A DNA stretch of 64,000 nucleotides, taken from Bactrocera neohumeralis (taxonomy: Eukaryota; Arthropoda; Insecta; Diptera; Tephritidae). The DNA lies in NCBI RefSeq assembly GCF_024586455.1, contig NC_065921.1, positions 24,306,635-24,370,634 on the forward strand. Direction: 5' to 3'. This document shows positions 1 to 12,474 of the stretch, in pieces. The notes under the pieces are model-generated. The model had not been told where the DNA came from. It worked only from the letters and a program-made list of their open reading frames with translations, and made no database searches. Position numbers and translations under genes: made by a program. Numbering within the stretch: the first letter of the stretch is position 1; every line of letters begins with the position of its first letter.

Positions 1-1267
1 ATAAAAATATTAATTCATATATGCATATGTAAATGTGAATCATGTTTTTTGATTAACGTACCAGTTAAGAGTGACGCCCTATCGTGATCAGTTCTGTGGT
101 GGGTAGGGACATCAAAACCACCACAGAGGCCCTACGCCGAGAGAGATACAGAAGGACTCATTCGAGACGCTAGTAGCGCAAGAGGATGCGGAGACGGTGC
201 GTGCCTTGGATACACTAGGGTATCCAAGAGCGTTTTCATTAACTTCTCTTCTACTACTGATACTACTACTAAACGTTGGGTCGCTGTAAAAAATATGTAT
301 AATTTTAATAATAGTCGTTTTTGTTTTTATTAAATGTTGGTATATAAAAGCGCATTTCCAACAAGAAATCAAATTGTAGCGGGCGACGAGTCGTTATAAG
401 CATAATTTCCAATTAAATCAAATACATTTGTAAAAAAATATTTTCGTATAAATATATGAAAATGAGTATTTTATTTTAAGAAATTTCGTCATCTTAGGTA
501 AGTTGGTCTGCAAAGATTTATACAATTTTATGATGCTGAGATTTATCTAAGTATATCATTTTATCAGTTATACACTTTGTTTGCACTATTTTGTACTTGG
601 TCAATATTTAAATTAGTTATATCTTTATTTACACAACCTCGATACTGTGGTGATGATGCACTAAAAACGAGTCAGAATGGGTAAACATAAATAAAGCTAA
701 GATAAGATTATGATAATGAGAATAGTTACGAAAGAATCTTGGTTAAGATTTAAAATATTGTAAACAAGAAAATTATTTTCTAGAAAATTCTAAGAAAAAA
801 GATAAATCCTTTCAAATTAAACTTTTAGACTAAATACATACAAAGATTAGTACATGAATTTAACGTCAAGAGTTATTTAATAAATGAGTAGACAAAAACA
901 AATAAAATAAAAATTCGTAAAAAAAACAATACTATACAAGAACTATAACATGGCAGTTAAAAGTGGCTTAATTGCACTTTACTCTGTACTGCTAGAGTAC
1001 ATTGGTTGTACCGCTTGGGAAAGAATGCCCTTGCGGCATTTTTAAAACCACTGCTTTTTGAAATACACAAGAGCCTCATAAACTGTATCTGTCAAGCATA
1101 ACGGCAAGCAAATTCAGCAGAAAAATGGCGAGCTCGTGTGAGTTGCTTTTCGGCTGTCAAACGAGTGTAAACGTTTTCATTGTCGTTCCATAAAAAACGG
1201 CGTTTTATTGCACGTTTATTACTAAATAATTTTATTTGAAGTGAAAATTTACATAAATTAGAGAAAT
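1..1267. other. Left edge and region upstream of SmD3
   Basis: No convincing gene is present. Positions 63-414 are less AT-rich than their surroundings, hold a 9-bp perfect hairpin (CTTGGATAC/GTATCCAAG, 213-236) and a TATATAAAAG box at 341-350, and could be a decayed solo LTR that begins AGTTA and ends AATT, but no target-site duplication is visible. Positions 415-1000 are plain AT-rich sequence. The last 200 bases before 1268 should contain the SmD3 promoter and 5' leader; I see no TATA box there, as expected for a housekeeping gene. Confidence 0.4.
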
Positions 1268-1781
1268 ATGTCTATTGGTGTACCAATAAAAGTTTTACAC
1301 GAGGCTGAAGGTCACATTATCACGTGTGAGACAATAACCGGCGAAGTATACCGGGGCAAACTCATCGAGGCTGAAGACAACATGAATTGCCAAATGACAC
1401 AAATCACAGTCACATATCGTGATGGACGAACGGCAAACTTAGAAAATGTCTACATACGCGGCTCAAAAATTCGTTTCCTCATACTGCCGGACATGTTGAA
1501 GAATGCACCAATGTTTAAAAAGCAAACTGGTAAAGGCCTGGGTGGTACGGCCGGTCGAGGGAAAGCGGCGATATTACGCGCGCAAGGTAATGTTGCTAAT
1601 AACCATAGTTAAAATGTGAAAAGTAATACAAAAAAGTACATCTCTTATTGTAGCACGAGGAAGAGGTCGTGGCGGCCCCGGTGGTGGTGGTAGAGGTGGT
1701 CCACCTACAGGCGCTCCTGGCGGTGGCCGTGGTGCATGGCAAGGTGGTCCAACGGGTGGACGAGGTCGTGGTGGTCTTTAA
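1268..1781 (+). CDS. SmD3: Small nuclear ribonucleoprotein Sm D3
   Basis: This encodes a core Sm protein, one of seven that form the ring on the Sm site of spliceosomal U snRNAs in the nucleus. The CDS joins 1268-1586 and 1654-1781 (148 residues). The 67-bp intron has a GTAATG donor, a CTAAT branch-point-like motif near 1596 and a TTGTAG acceptor; it splits a codon after its first base. Residues about 15-41 carry the Sm1 motif (GxL...EAEDNMN) and 61-78 the Sm2 motif (VYIRGS...FLILPDML). Residues 107-148, in exon 2, form the expected RG/GGRG-rich tail, a known target of symmetric arginine methylation in this family. The length is close to the usual ~150 residues. The ATG is the first in frame and begins with the conserved MSIGVPIK. 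A reading frame that ignores the intron would end falsely after 114 residues. The identification is secure. Confidence 0.97.
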
Positions 1782-1873
1782 GCAAATAGTATTTTAAGTC
1801 TCTTATAAAGTAAGTTTGGATTACAATGAAGTCAATGATAAAACTGAATATGTTCGCATACACGAATGGATAC

Positions 1874-1879
1874 AATAAA
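1874..1879 (+). terminator. Candidate SmD3 poly(A) signal
   Basis: An AATAAA hexamer lies 93 bases after the SmD3 stop codon on the same strand. It is the first good match downstream of the gene. AT-rich sequence yields such hexamers by chance, so confidence is moderate. Confidence 0.45.
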
Positions 1880-4800
1880 ACACATTCAAAGCAGATGAAA
1901 TCGATATAGTTATTCAAATTTGGAAAAAATGAGAAATACTGCAATGGTCGGCATGTACCATAGATAATGGTGTGAAATAGCACATATGTTAAATACATAT
2001 CCGAATCTAAGAGCAAATAGATTTTGCATACACAGTAAACTTTGAAATGAAATAGTGTAGTTATATACGCCAACGAACGTTGAACGCGTAAATTCTGACA
2101 GTGGTTACTGGTCTTTCAGTTAAAAAACACTAATTTATCGGACATTCACATATTGGAACATTAATTGTTTTAGTAAGTTTCGTTGATTGTCGAATACTAT
2201 ACAAAAAGAGCAATTCCATGACAGTATATTATAATACTTGACTGTCGATGGATAGCTCTCTTCATTTTGCCATTCGTTTTGTGGATTAGATCGAATTAGA
2301 TCCATCACCAAAAAACAAGCAAACATATAAGCTGATTATGTATAAATCGACAAACGATTTCCCTAATGTATTTAGGACAAGGACATTGAAACATTTAATT
2401 TCCGCAAATTTATTTTTATTGCAACATAAACACAAAAACAAAAGAGAAATAAATTTTGTATGAAATCAAAAAATAAAAATAAAAAACTGAGGAGAGCAAT
2501 TGGTAATATATTCACATCATATACATACATACATACATATACTAGAAAGAGTAATATCGAGATTCTGGAAAAAACCGTTTGCTTTTAGAGCATTTTGCTA
2601 TAAGGACATCACTTATAAATTTTTCTTTTGTTAAATACATATATAGAAAATTAATTTTATGAAAAATCCAACACGTGGACGTAAACAAATTTCAATACAT
2701 ACTTGATTTAAATAGCACGGAATGGGACTAAAATTTGTAAACAATATTATATTTAGGATGAACTGAGAATTTAAATAAAATGAAAGAAATACGCGATGGT
2801 GCGACATTTCATCAACACAAATTACACGCAAGGCATAACAGTTTATTGCGCATTTGGCAAACAAATTTAAAACCGCACTAAAGTTAAATATACATACATC
2901 TATAGAGACATACTCTGATATGCATGTTCTATAAATATGTATACATACATACACATATATTTGAGATAGTATTTTTGTATAAATTTTTTATGAGAACATC
3001 GTTATAGCACATATCAATGCTGCGGTAAACCTTGGAATAATAGTTTTCAAGCATATAGTTTTTAGATGTCTGATAACCACTTCCGACTAAGTGATGCCTA
3101 AATTTTAGACGACGGATAGATCATAATTTAACTATATTCATTACTATTAAATGAACAAATATGTTAATTTTGTCATATTCATAAGCTATGTATGGTAAAT
3201 TGCATAAGTTCTATTGCAGGCTTTCATTTTTTACACTTATTCCTACAAATTTACTAAAAGCACTTAATTAAATTTTTCGATAAAGGCTTTATAAATGCAT
3301 GTGCTTATGTGTATCAATAACTACTTCAGTCTATTTAATGCTCTATTGTTGTGATCACTGAGGCAAGAGGTGGTGGTCTGCTCAAGTGTTCTCAATTGTC
3401 GTCGTTGTCACAGCCAATTACTTTTTGCAAATTTTGCAATTTCGCTACAGCTCAATTACAGCATTGTCACGTACGATAAATATTACACGAAGTAGTTTCA
3501 CACATGGAGAGGTGTGTGATGAAAATTTTCACATTTCAAAATGGATACTTTTATAGATAAATATCTATGTAATTCGCTCTGTCAAACAGTGGCCGTTGCT
3601 TTGCAACTGTAGTTCACGATTGTCAACACAATTTCCATAATAAATTGTCTAAAAGTGCAGTGGGTGTGCGCATGCAAATCAAATGAGTTAAGTTTAGCTC
3701 ATGAGAAACCATTCAATAATTATTAGCAAAATTGCATGCGAAAATAATTTATGCAAAAAGTTTTAAATGTTTATGAGTTTGCAAGGAATTGAAGAAAAAA
3801 TGGCCAAAAGCATGCATAAAACTACTAAACACCAAAAAATTGACGTACCAAGACGCCGTATCTTCATTAATGACTGCCAAAGCAGCTGAATTTTTTGAAT
3901 TTTGCAAACACGCACTCATTTCACTTTTATATTGTAATACTAGCGGCAAAATACACACGCTTTGGAATAAAAAGCCTCTATATACTTATTTTTTTGTATA
4001 AATTCGATTTGTGGTAGTTAAATTTCAATAACAAGTTGAAAGCACGCAAAAGGGTTATGCTTTCTTTCTTTTCTTTGTTCCTTTGTGTTTTCTTGTTATT
4101 TATCACAGTTGCGTTACAAGCGAACCAAAAATATTGGTTTTTAACCAAAAGCTTTCACATTTATATAGTTATGTATTTTGTACGCTATTTATATTTCAAA
4201 TTTTAATACTTAGCAGCCAGCGCAAGTAAATATTAAATTTATTTATATTTAAAATTATAATTTTATTTAATAACTGTGTTGTGATTTTCGCTGTTCAACG
4301 TCTGACTTTAGACTAACAAAGCGCCAAGAATGCTAACGATTTTTATATTTAAATAAAACACAACCCCTCCCCCACGATATGGCGTATGATAGAAAAGGCG
4401 ACCGGTAGGCATTCGTACAAGCCGGTGAGAGCTTGAAAGCTTTAACACGTAAAAATCATCATCATTGGCACTCATAGTAGCGCCGTAGAGTGGCCCGAGA
4501 ATAATAAAAAAGATAAATAGTCGACAAATAAAACAAAAAAAGAATATAAAGAAAATTATCTCCCCCAATGGCTGCACCAAGTCGCCACTCATGTGAGCAA
4601 TGCAGGAGGCTGTATGTAAATACATGGATAATGTACTTAAATGTGAGAGCGTGACGCGTTATTCGTCTTGCGCTCGCTCAAACACAATGGCTAGCATATG
4701 AAAACACACAACTTGTTGTTGCATTATAAAATAATGCAATAGATTGAACGAAATTGTGCAATAGTACTGCAGCGTCAACAAATTTACACTCTGCGACAAA

Positions 4801-5159
4801 AAAAAGAAGGGAAATAGAAAATTTGTTTAATAATTTTTAGGAACAAATTCATTTTATTTTATCATATGTTTTATTATATTTAGAGCTAAAGTAATCCAAT
4901 ATTGTCTTTAGATTTGGGAAACGAAATTTTTGCAAACGAAATTTTAAATATTTTAGAACCCTCCGAATGAAAATTGTTGTTGCAGCGTGAGCCCTAATGT
5001 ACAATGGTAAAAAATACACTGTATGTCCAGGATTAGCCCATTTAGCTAATCTAGTCCGTGTTGGATTATGCTCACTTAAGTCTAGAATGTAAATGATTAC
5101 CAGCCTTTCAATTTTTTTTTTCTCAACTGCTAAAAATTTGTTGTTCAGATAAAAAGAGA
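1880..5159. other. AT-rich intergenic sequence
   Basis: No gene is supported. The longest open frames are biased to Y, I, C and F codons and look like chance reads through AT-rich DNA. Simple TACATA repeats occur at 2521-2541 and 2940-2960. The 4370-4500 stretch is less AT-rich than its flanks but has no recognisable coding signature. Confidence 0.6.
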
Positions 5160-5550
5160 AAAAACGTCGAAGAGCTTATAAAATACATTCATGTCCGTCG
5201 GTCTATATGTGAACAAGTCCCTCAATGTTTGATATATTGATCTGAATTTTTACATTCTTTTCCCTCCAAATCATAGAGCTGCCAGTTGGTATGGCGGTGG
5301 ATGGTGGATCTATCAAAATCCAGTTTTTGTATAGAAACTTTTTTATTTGATGAGATATCTTCATTTAATTTGGGGCGGATTATTTTCTAAGACAACGGTC
5401 CAATCCACAAAGAAATTATTTAAATCAGATTTGTATAGCAACTAACAAATTCACAGTTGAAAATCAAGATAAAGCTCTTGTATACTCTTTAATGCTATAA
5501 GTAATGTAGAGTACTCTAGGTTCAGTGCAGCCGAAGTTTACGATATTATG
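5160..5550 (+). repeat. Copy of a tephritid-type dispersed repeat
   Basis: The segment carries landmarks shared with other copies in this window: a GTCCGTCGGTCTATATG box near 5190, a diverged GAGCTGCCA box (5277), TTTTTTATTTGATGAGATAT (5339-5358) and a terminal box around 5520-5540 (GGTTCAGTGCAGCCGAAGTT) matching the GGTTGCACCGAAG-like end elsewhere. It encodes no protein. The mobility class is unknown; it may be a short non-autonomous element. Confidence 0.6.
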
Positions 5551-5883
5551 TTATCAAATTTTCTTATCTCATAACATGATATCATCCGCTGAGAAGTCAG
5601 ATAAGATCATGTTGAAAGCAGTTCGTTATAATTTATAAAAGCATGTGGGTTTAAATGTATGTAGAGCTTAAATGTTTCTGCTAACATTTCCACTATTTGT
5701 TGACGAGTGCAACAATACTAATCAGCATATCAAATTAAGGGATCAGTGCAACTAGAGCAAATTTACCTGAGCATGAAAGCATCCAATTTTATGCCCACTA
5801 CTTGCACATATGAAATATAGTAACATGTACATATGTAATTTTAAATTAACAAGATGATGCGGTACAATAAAGTGCTGTATATA

Positions 5884-7507
5884 CACACCTGCTCAAAATA
5901 ATAGTTACACAATACGTTTTCAAGTAAAGCTCATCAGTAATAAGTTTTATTTAAATTTTTAGGAAAAACGAAAACGTACTAATATTTTTCAAATATAATA
6001 ATATTTACAAGTAAATTAAATAAACTTCATTTAAAAAAATAGCAAAAATAATCTTGCTCAAAAAAATAGGTACACTTTTAATAAGACAATTATTTTGGAA
6101 AAACAAATTATGATAAAACAGTTTCTTTGTATATTTAACATTACTTAGTTAATAGCCAGTATATCCACCATTATTTTGGATTACTTTATTTATTCGTTTG
6201 GGCATACTACTGATTAAAGCCTGACAGGTTTCTTTAGGTATCTCATACCAAGTTTTTTGTATGCACTTCCATAATTGGTCTTTGATAGAGAAAGATTGAC
6301 TCGCCAAATTTGTTTTTAGTTCTCCCTATAGGTTTTCTATTGGATTTAAGTCCGGGGATTGGCTTGGTCACTTCAAAACGTTAACATTATTGTCCTCAAA
6401 ATATTTTTTAACCAGTTTGGAGGTATGTTTTGGGTCATTATCTTGCTGATATACCCAACGTAATGGTAAGTTTTCTTCAGCATAGGGTATCATGACATTT
6501 TCAAATATTTCCTTGTACTCCAACGCTGACATTTTGTTAGTTGTTGGGTATATAAGACCTACTCCATACCAAGAAAAACATCCCCACACCATGACGTTTC
6601 CACCTCCGTGCTTCACAGTTTTTTTATGAATCGAACATGAAACTCCTTTCCTTTTGGACGACGCACAATTCTCTCACAGTCGTTTCCAAAAAAATTTATT
6701 TTCGTTTCACCGCTCCATAAGATGTTTCTCCACTTTTTTATTCCCTCAGGTCCTGACCAATCTGAATGATTTCTTGCAAAGTTTCACCCCATATCTAAAT
6801 TTTTTGATCGCATTAATGGAACATTCCTGGCTATTTGTCCTGGTAGCTTGGTCTTTTGCAAACGCCTGCGAACTGTTTGAGCACTTACTACATTTCTAAT
6901 TTCTGCTGCTATCACCTTCGACGACTTGAATGGGTCCTTTTTACAAATAGTTACAATGTGGCGATCCAGAACTGTACTGGTTTTTTGTGGCCTTCCACGA
7001 GTCTCCCTACTAGATTTTCGCTCTAAAGCATTTTTAACAAAATTAAGAGACCTTTCCATTAATTTCCCAGTTTCCCGAAGCGATTTTCCTTGCTTTCTGA
7101 GGTTTGAAACCAGCCGGGCTTCTTCAACAGTGCAATGTGCCTTCAGACCCATTTGATTAAAAAATAATTTAATTTATCTTCAGCATTTTGAGCTTTAATG
7201 AAAGAAAACTTACCAATCCAGATAAAAAAACTTGAAAACCTGGATAAAATTAACTTTGTTTTCACAAAAAGCTAAGTTCACTTTGGTGTAACTATTATAT
7301 TGAGCAAGTTTTTTTTCTGAGCATACACGCAAAACTGAAATACGCATTATCTCAGGGATTCACATGCTTCATTCTCTTAGAAAGGGCAATGGCATATTAT
7401 CTTAATTAAACTTACAGCATAACTTGTGTCAAAAAGCCCATAAAAAGTTTTTTAAACTATTGAGAGTACTAAGTTTTATAGTGTAACTATTATTTTGAGC
7501 AGGTGTG
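5884..7507 (-). mobile_element. Tc1-like (DD34E) transposon with IR/DR ends, inactive
   Basis: A 1,624-bp element is bounded by perfect 27-bp terminal inverted repeats (outer end CACACCTGCTCAAAATAATA) and flanked by a TA duplication at 5882-5883 and 7508-7509. A second, diverged copy of the terminal motif lies inside each end (around 6050-6076 and 7288-7310), 165-195 bases inward, in the inverted-repeat/direct-repeat arrangement seen in several Tc1-family elements where transposase binds two sites per end. The interior holds a broken transposase on the - strand. TA flanks are the hallmark of Tc1/mariner insertion. The perfect ends suggest fairly recent insertion although the gene is already dead. 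Confidence 0.93.
6149..7152 (-). pseudogene. Tc1-like transposase pseudogene
   Basis: The frame opens at the ATG at 7152 and runs 122 residues: an N-terminal helix-turn-helix (LRKQGKSLRETGKLMERS) followed by the GRPQKTS linker typical of Tc1 proteins. A frameshift near 6785 ends it. The remainder is split over frames: KHGGGNVMVWGCFSW, the second catalytic aspartate in YQQDNDPKHTS, then SPDLNPIENL with the glutamate. The spacing from the QQD aspartate to that glutamate is 34 residues, hence DD34E. A stop codon lies just before SPDLNP, and the expected first catalytic aspartate appears as glycine (WSGETK). The product would be inactive. It is an old source copy, not a host gene. Confidence 0.9.
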
Positions 7508-7509
7508 TA

Positions 7510-10500
7510 CATACATACATATGATATGTACATATGTATGAACACATCTGAAAATAAAATAGATAAATTGGCATTGACGTTATAAGCGGGGAAAGCGAAT
7601 GTTGATTAATAATAATGGCCCATAAGGCAGGTGACCGCTAAAGCCCTATAAATTCCTTTATAATTAAGATAACATTGTATACATTTTTTAATATCAATTA
7701 AGAAATTGCCAATTAGAAATTATTATTTTAATTGAATAAGTTCAAATATCAGTTTACGGACATGCAATAAAAGTAAAAAAAAGCTTAGTCGACGTTTATC
7801 CATTTTTCTATGTATGTCTGTATGGCTGTGTTACTTTGAGATAAATAATAAACTTGTGACAGTGAATCACAAGCAGTGAGAAGGCTTCTTTCTCGGGTGT
7901 TAGTTTTATATGAATTTTAACGATTTTTATGAAATGAAAAATCGTTTTAATGAATTTTTTGTCGTTTTATTTAGTGGATGTGAAAGAGAATTGCATTAAA
8001 TTTATTTTATCTGCTTTATATCTCAAAATGTTTACACTTTTCCGTCAGACGTGAATACTTTATATAAATATACAGTTATCTAAATGTAGATACAAACGTG
8101 TGTGTGAGTGCACGAAAGAAGAACGAAAATGTGAGAATTAAGTTCGTTTTTTTTGTTTAATTAACTCATTATACATATGTATATGTATATATGTACATAC
8201 AAGAACCAAAAGTTTTCAAATCAAAACAACACAGATAAGATACGAAATATTTAATGCATACATATGTATTTTTGTATGTACCCAAGTATGTACATACAGC
8301 GTTGTGCAACGATATAAAGTCACTACAAGTTGTCTGCATTAAAAATTACTGTTTTTACAGGTGTATAGGTACATACATATACATATATGTATATGTACAT
8401 ATACTTATGTATGTTTATACAAATATTATAAAATTCTACTGGGTATGTAAAAATCTTCTTTTTTCAATTATGATTGTGGTGAAATAATACTTTCAGACAG
8501 GTGTTTCTATTTTGCTCATTTACATACATATGTACATATTTTATTTCCTTATTTATGATAAACTCTCTTCAAAACGTATTTTTGAATAATTTTGTAGTAT
8601 TTTAAAATTTTAGTATAACTTGTTTATATTTACAAATGTACATAAATATTTATTTTTATTTTCTTTTTTTGCTAGACACTCTTATCTGCAGACGAATAAC
8701 GATAAAATAAAGATTTGTGAAAATCAATAACCTCAGCAATGCCATTTATTATATAATTAGCATACATGCTTTTGTCTATATAAAATATGTATACATATTT
8801 AGCTTGCATGGATAATACATTAGGTTGATCCATTATTTACAATATTCAAATTAGATTGATCAGAGAAAAATTTAAATGAATTACGGTTAAAGAAATCTCG
8901 CTTTGTATGAAAATTAGAAACTAGAAATAGATGTAAAATGAAATTATATAAAAACATTAAAACAACAATAATAAAAATTTCCAAAAAAAAATAATTATAA
9001 AATATAAAAATAAAATAATAACAATATTAAAAAATTGCAAACAAATAAATAATAAAAAATTAAAAACAAAATAATAAAAAATTAAAAACAAAATAATAAC
9101 AAATTAAAAAAATAATAGTGAAAAATTAAAAAAAAAATAATAAATATGTCAAAAAAAAAATTAATTTCCAATTTTTTTTAATACGAATGTATGTGCATCT
9201 TAAACAGGGTTGTCAACTTTTAATTGGTTTTGGCATCTAAATTTTTTTCCCCAGCCCGGTATATGGGACTCAAAATTTAAAAATTATTTTTACGGATTAC
9301 AAAAATTCAAATTTATACTATATTAGGGTAGCACTTCTTTTACTATTATACAACTAAAACTAAATTCATATGTATCTACTTACATACATAAAGTAAGATA
9401 TTGAGTGTACTCTTACGCAGAACCAGAAATTTTTAGTCCAAAAAACAAAGTGTACAAATTACTTACGCCACATTGAGACACCGAATTAAAGAAATGTACG
9501 AAATTTTTTTTGAGTTTTGGTTGATTTTCTTTAACAATAAAAAAATGTGAAAGTTTAATGACTTTATATTCATCTTTATTCGTCTTGGATATCGTTTGGA
9601 ACAACTTTTTCCAGCGCTTTCAACTGTAGACAAAAAAGCATAACCAAATTTTGTATGGAACTATTGTATATGTATGTATGTATAAATTTCCATACATATT
9701 TATGTAAATACCAGGGAATATATTATATATAAACGAACGTATTTACACATGGCGAATTTTGTCACGAAATCGAGGGCATACTTATTTTCAGTCATACTTT
9801 GTTCTCATATTTATTTGTCTATTTGTGTTGCCTTTTCACAACAATAAACATTGCGATAAAATGAGAATGGAATGACTGACGTGCGTAAAAATAAACATAA
9901 GGCACCGCAAAAAGTGATGAGCAAAATGCGCATTTTCTGGCGTGTGATGAGCAAGCCGGTTTAACCGGCGAGGTTTCCGTACTAACAAGATATAAGCTAG
10001 GGTGGACGGACATTTATTGATTTATAAAAGCGGGCAGTTTAAAACGCTAATAAAATTATATAAAGTCATGAAAATAGTATGAATATTTATCATTATTCCT
10101 CAGGTGTAACTGAAATATTTTTTTAACATTAATCTAGTGTTCGCTCTTAAAAGTATATAAGTATACATATGTATAATAATGAAGCGAATTAGAAAAGAAA
10201 AAATGCGAACCAACTTCGTTGTTGGTGGTGTAATCTATCTAATCTAATCTAATTCGACAAAACTTTTTTTTTCAAATCTAAAAAAATTAATTTTCGAAAT
10301 CTGCATTCAATAGTTTGCCCATATCTATTTTAGATAAAATATCACTCTCCTAATAGCTATTAATTCAATTAAGAATATGTTCGAAATTTCGTATTTTTTT
10401 ATCAATTTGTATAGTTCTAAGATAACCTCCACAAATACATACATACATAAGTATTTATGTATTTGTGCAAATGTGTATATCTACTCCGCAAATATGTTAA

Positions 10501-11199
10501 TTTATCGATCAAGTACAAGTTCTAGATACATACATATGTATGTATGTATGTACAAACAAAAAAATACAAAGCAAGTCAAGGGATAAAGCGAATTCTATTT
10601 TGACGAGAGAATATACAAATAAACATATGTATGTATAAACGTAAGAATTTAAACTATGGCAGACGCTTAACTGTTGGCACTACGACTACGTTGATTTGCA
10701 TACTTATATACATATGTACATATGCATACATCCATATATACATATGTATTTCTTTATAAGTATGTAAATCCAAGTGTATCCAAATGCATCAAACAATATC
10801 GATTTTTTAATAACACAGCTCATTAGCGGGTATATAACACGTCTGTATATATGTACATACATATGTACATACGTATACATACATATTCAGATGTTTATTA
10901 AAAGTGAATGTATTTAAGTATATAACAAGATAAGGTGATAAATATTTTACAAAAAAAAACGCCCTGAATTTTCTCGATATTCTCTTTATGTCAGTTGCCT
11001 GATGAGCGGCCACCATTGCTGCTAGAAAAACTATATTCTCAGTTTTTAAAGCATCGGTCTCAAGGTCAAGTGATGTGGACAGACACAACAGTCATATCTG
11101 GTTAATTATTGATATTTATTTGTAACATATTTAACATCTAGGCATTGGTGTAGGTGACTCGTTTAAAACAACAACAACAACTCGTTTAAAACGGTATTC
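7510..11199. other. AT-rich intergenic sequence with simple repeats
   Basis: No gene is supported. Microsatellite blocks of TACATA/TATGTA type lie at 8170-8205, 8380-8410, 10520-10555, 10700-10745 and 10845-10890. Open frames here encode strings of Y, V, C, M, T and H from those repeats. Nothing else is recognised. Confidence 0.6.
8940..9180. repeat. A-rich low-complexity tract
   Basis: About 240 bases consist almost only of A with interspersed T and rare C or G, built from irregular AATAAAAAATTAAAAACA units. It has no coding potential and is probably an expanded poly(A)-like tract. Confidence 0.8.
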
Positions 11200-11900
11200 A
11201 AACTTTTGTTAGAACCGGCTGTTGTGGGTATTTTTAAGAGTATCAAGAGGTCCTTCCATGATTACTTCGATAGTATCGAACAGTGCGCCGAAAAGACTAT
11301 AGACCCAACAAACTTAAGCCACGCACTGACGGCCATTCACTGTGAAGCCATTAATACATTCACCTACTCCCTCTCATTGAAAGGCGTGCTTGGAGTCAAA
11401 CCTCAACCCATTGCAGACGATCCAAATCGACCCCGACATACAAACTAAATATACTATATCCTGCGTGCAATGAGTTCTCGCATAATTCCAACCACCTCTT
11501 GCCCAACGGTTCCCACTCATCTAACACCTCTCTCCCTATGGTGTGACCCTGTCGAAACAGCACATCTTATACTGTTGGACGACTTCGATAACAAAACATT
11601 TGAATTCTACTACCCAAGGGTAGATTAGATAACAACAATAACAGCAACAATGGATCCTGATCTTAGCCGATCAAGGACGGAAAATTTTTTGCAGAGCTCT
11701 GAGGCCTTCCTAAAACCTCAGGGTTCGGAAGGATCTCCTTCCCCTCGCTCCCGATCTCCTTCCCCTCTACTGGATGCAACGAGTCACCGGATGACTGTAA
11801 TCACCTCTTTGCGTGCCCTATGAAACCTTGCTCTCTCTCTATGGCCCGACAGATTTTTTCTCGGCCAAAGGCTATCACTTAGCCTTATTTATCGAATATC
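11200..11900 (+). pseudogene. Jockey-like non-LTR retrotransposon 3' fragments
   Basis: These are fragments of the carboxyl end of a Jockey-clade ORF2. Around 11206-11448 the frame gives residues of the post-RT region (KGVLGVKPQPIADD). At 11500-11560 the conserved PTHLTPLSLW-DPVETA ending appears, followed by a CAACAA-type tail near 11630-11660. A second piece at 11770-11850 reads DDCNHLFACPMKP, the zinc-knuckle-like CCHC segment of the same family. Internal deletions and frame changes show that it is dead. Similar tails lie at 18266-18538 and 40060-40155, including a shared AGAACCGGCTGT-TGTGG box. Confidence 0.75.
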
Positions 11901-11949
11901 ACCAGGGAGTGGACATTTTTTTTATTAAGTCAGGCCCTTTTCCACTTAA

Positions 11950-12470
11950 CCTCTCCAACGAAAGGATGTCTTCCTCCTCTTCCATCCGGACAAAATGACC
12001 TAGCCAGCGCAGCCGCTGTCTCTTGATTCACTGTACGTCAATGTCGCCGTATATTTCGGACCATAAATCTTGGGCAAAACTTTTCTTTCTTTCGAACACT
12101 CCTAAGGCCGTCTCATCAGATGATGTCATTGTTCATGCCTCCGTATCATAGAGCAGGACGGAAATAATGAGGGAGTTTAGAGTTTGGTCTTTGTTCGACG
12201 AGAGAGGACTTTTCTTTTCAATTGTCTACTCAGTCCAGAGTAGTAGCTGTAGGCAAGACTGATTCTGTGTTGGGTGTCAAGGCTGATATTGTGTGTGGAG
12301 TTGATGCGGGTTCCAAGATAGACGAAATTATCTAAGACATCAAAGTTAAGACTGTCAACAGTGGTGTGTGTGCCAAGTCCCGAATGTGATGAGTGTTTGT
12401 TTGATATCAGGAGATATTTCGTCTTGTCTTCGTTCACAACCAGATTCAAGCCACATGCAGCCATATAAGC
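11950..12470 (-). pseudogene. Non-LTR retrotransposon reverse-transcriptase fragment (RTE/CR1-like)
   Basis: Reading the - strand from 12464 gives GLNLVVNEDKTKYLL, the motif that follows the catalytic YxDD in LINE reverse transcriptases, then FVYLGTRINS, the conserved YLG block, and a region like RISLAYSYYSGLSRQL. The frame continues, with stops, into ERKVLPKIYGP, close to the C-terminal region seen at 45212-45665. The 5' part and catalytic core are missing. Assignment to a LINE is firm; the clade is tentative. Confidence 0.75.
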
Positions 12471-12474
12471 CTAC

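Noticed and set aside
112..372. 86-codon open frame on the - strand
   Set aside because: No domain; it overlaps the hairpin/TATA region and reads through repeat-like sequence.
1268..1612. SmD3 read as a 114-residue protein
   Set aside because: The frame runs into the 67-bp intron; splicing at 1586/1654 restores the expected RG-rich tail.
8254..8487. Open frame rich in Tyr, Val and His codons
   Set aside because: It is a translation of TACATA/TATGTA microsatellites; many similar frames occur (10377, 13228, 14479, 16564).
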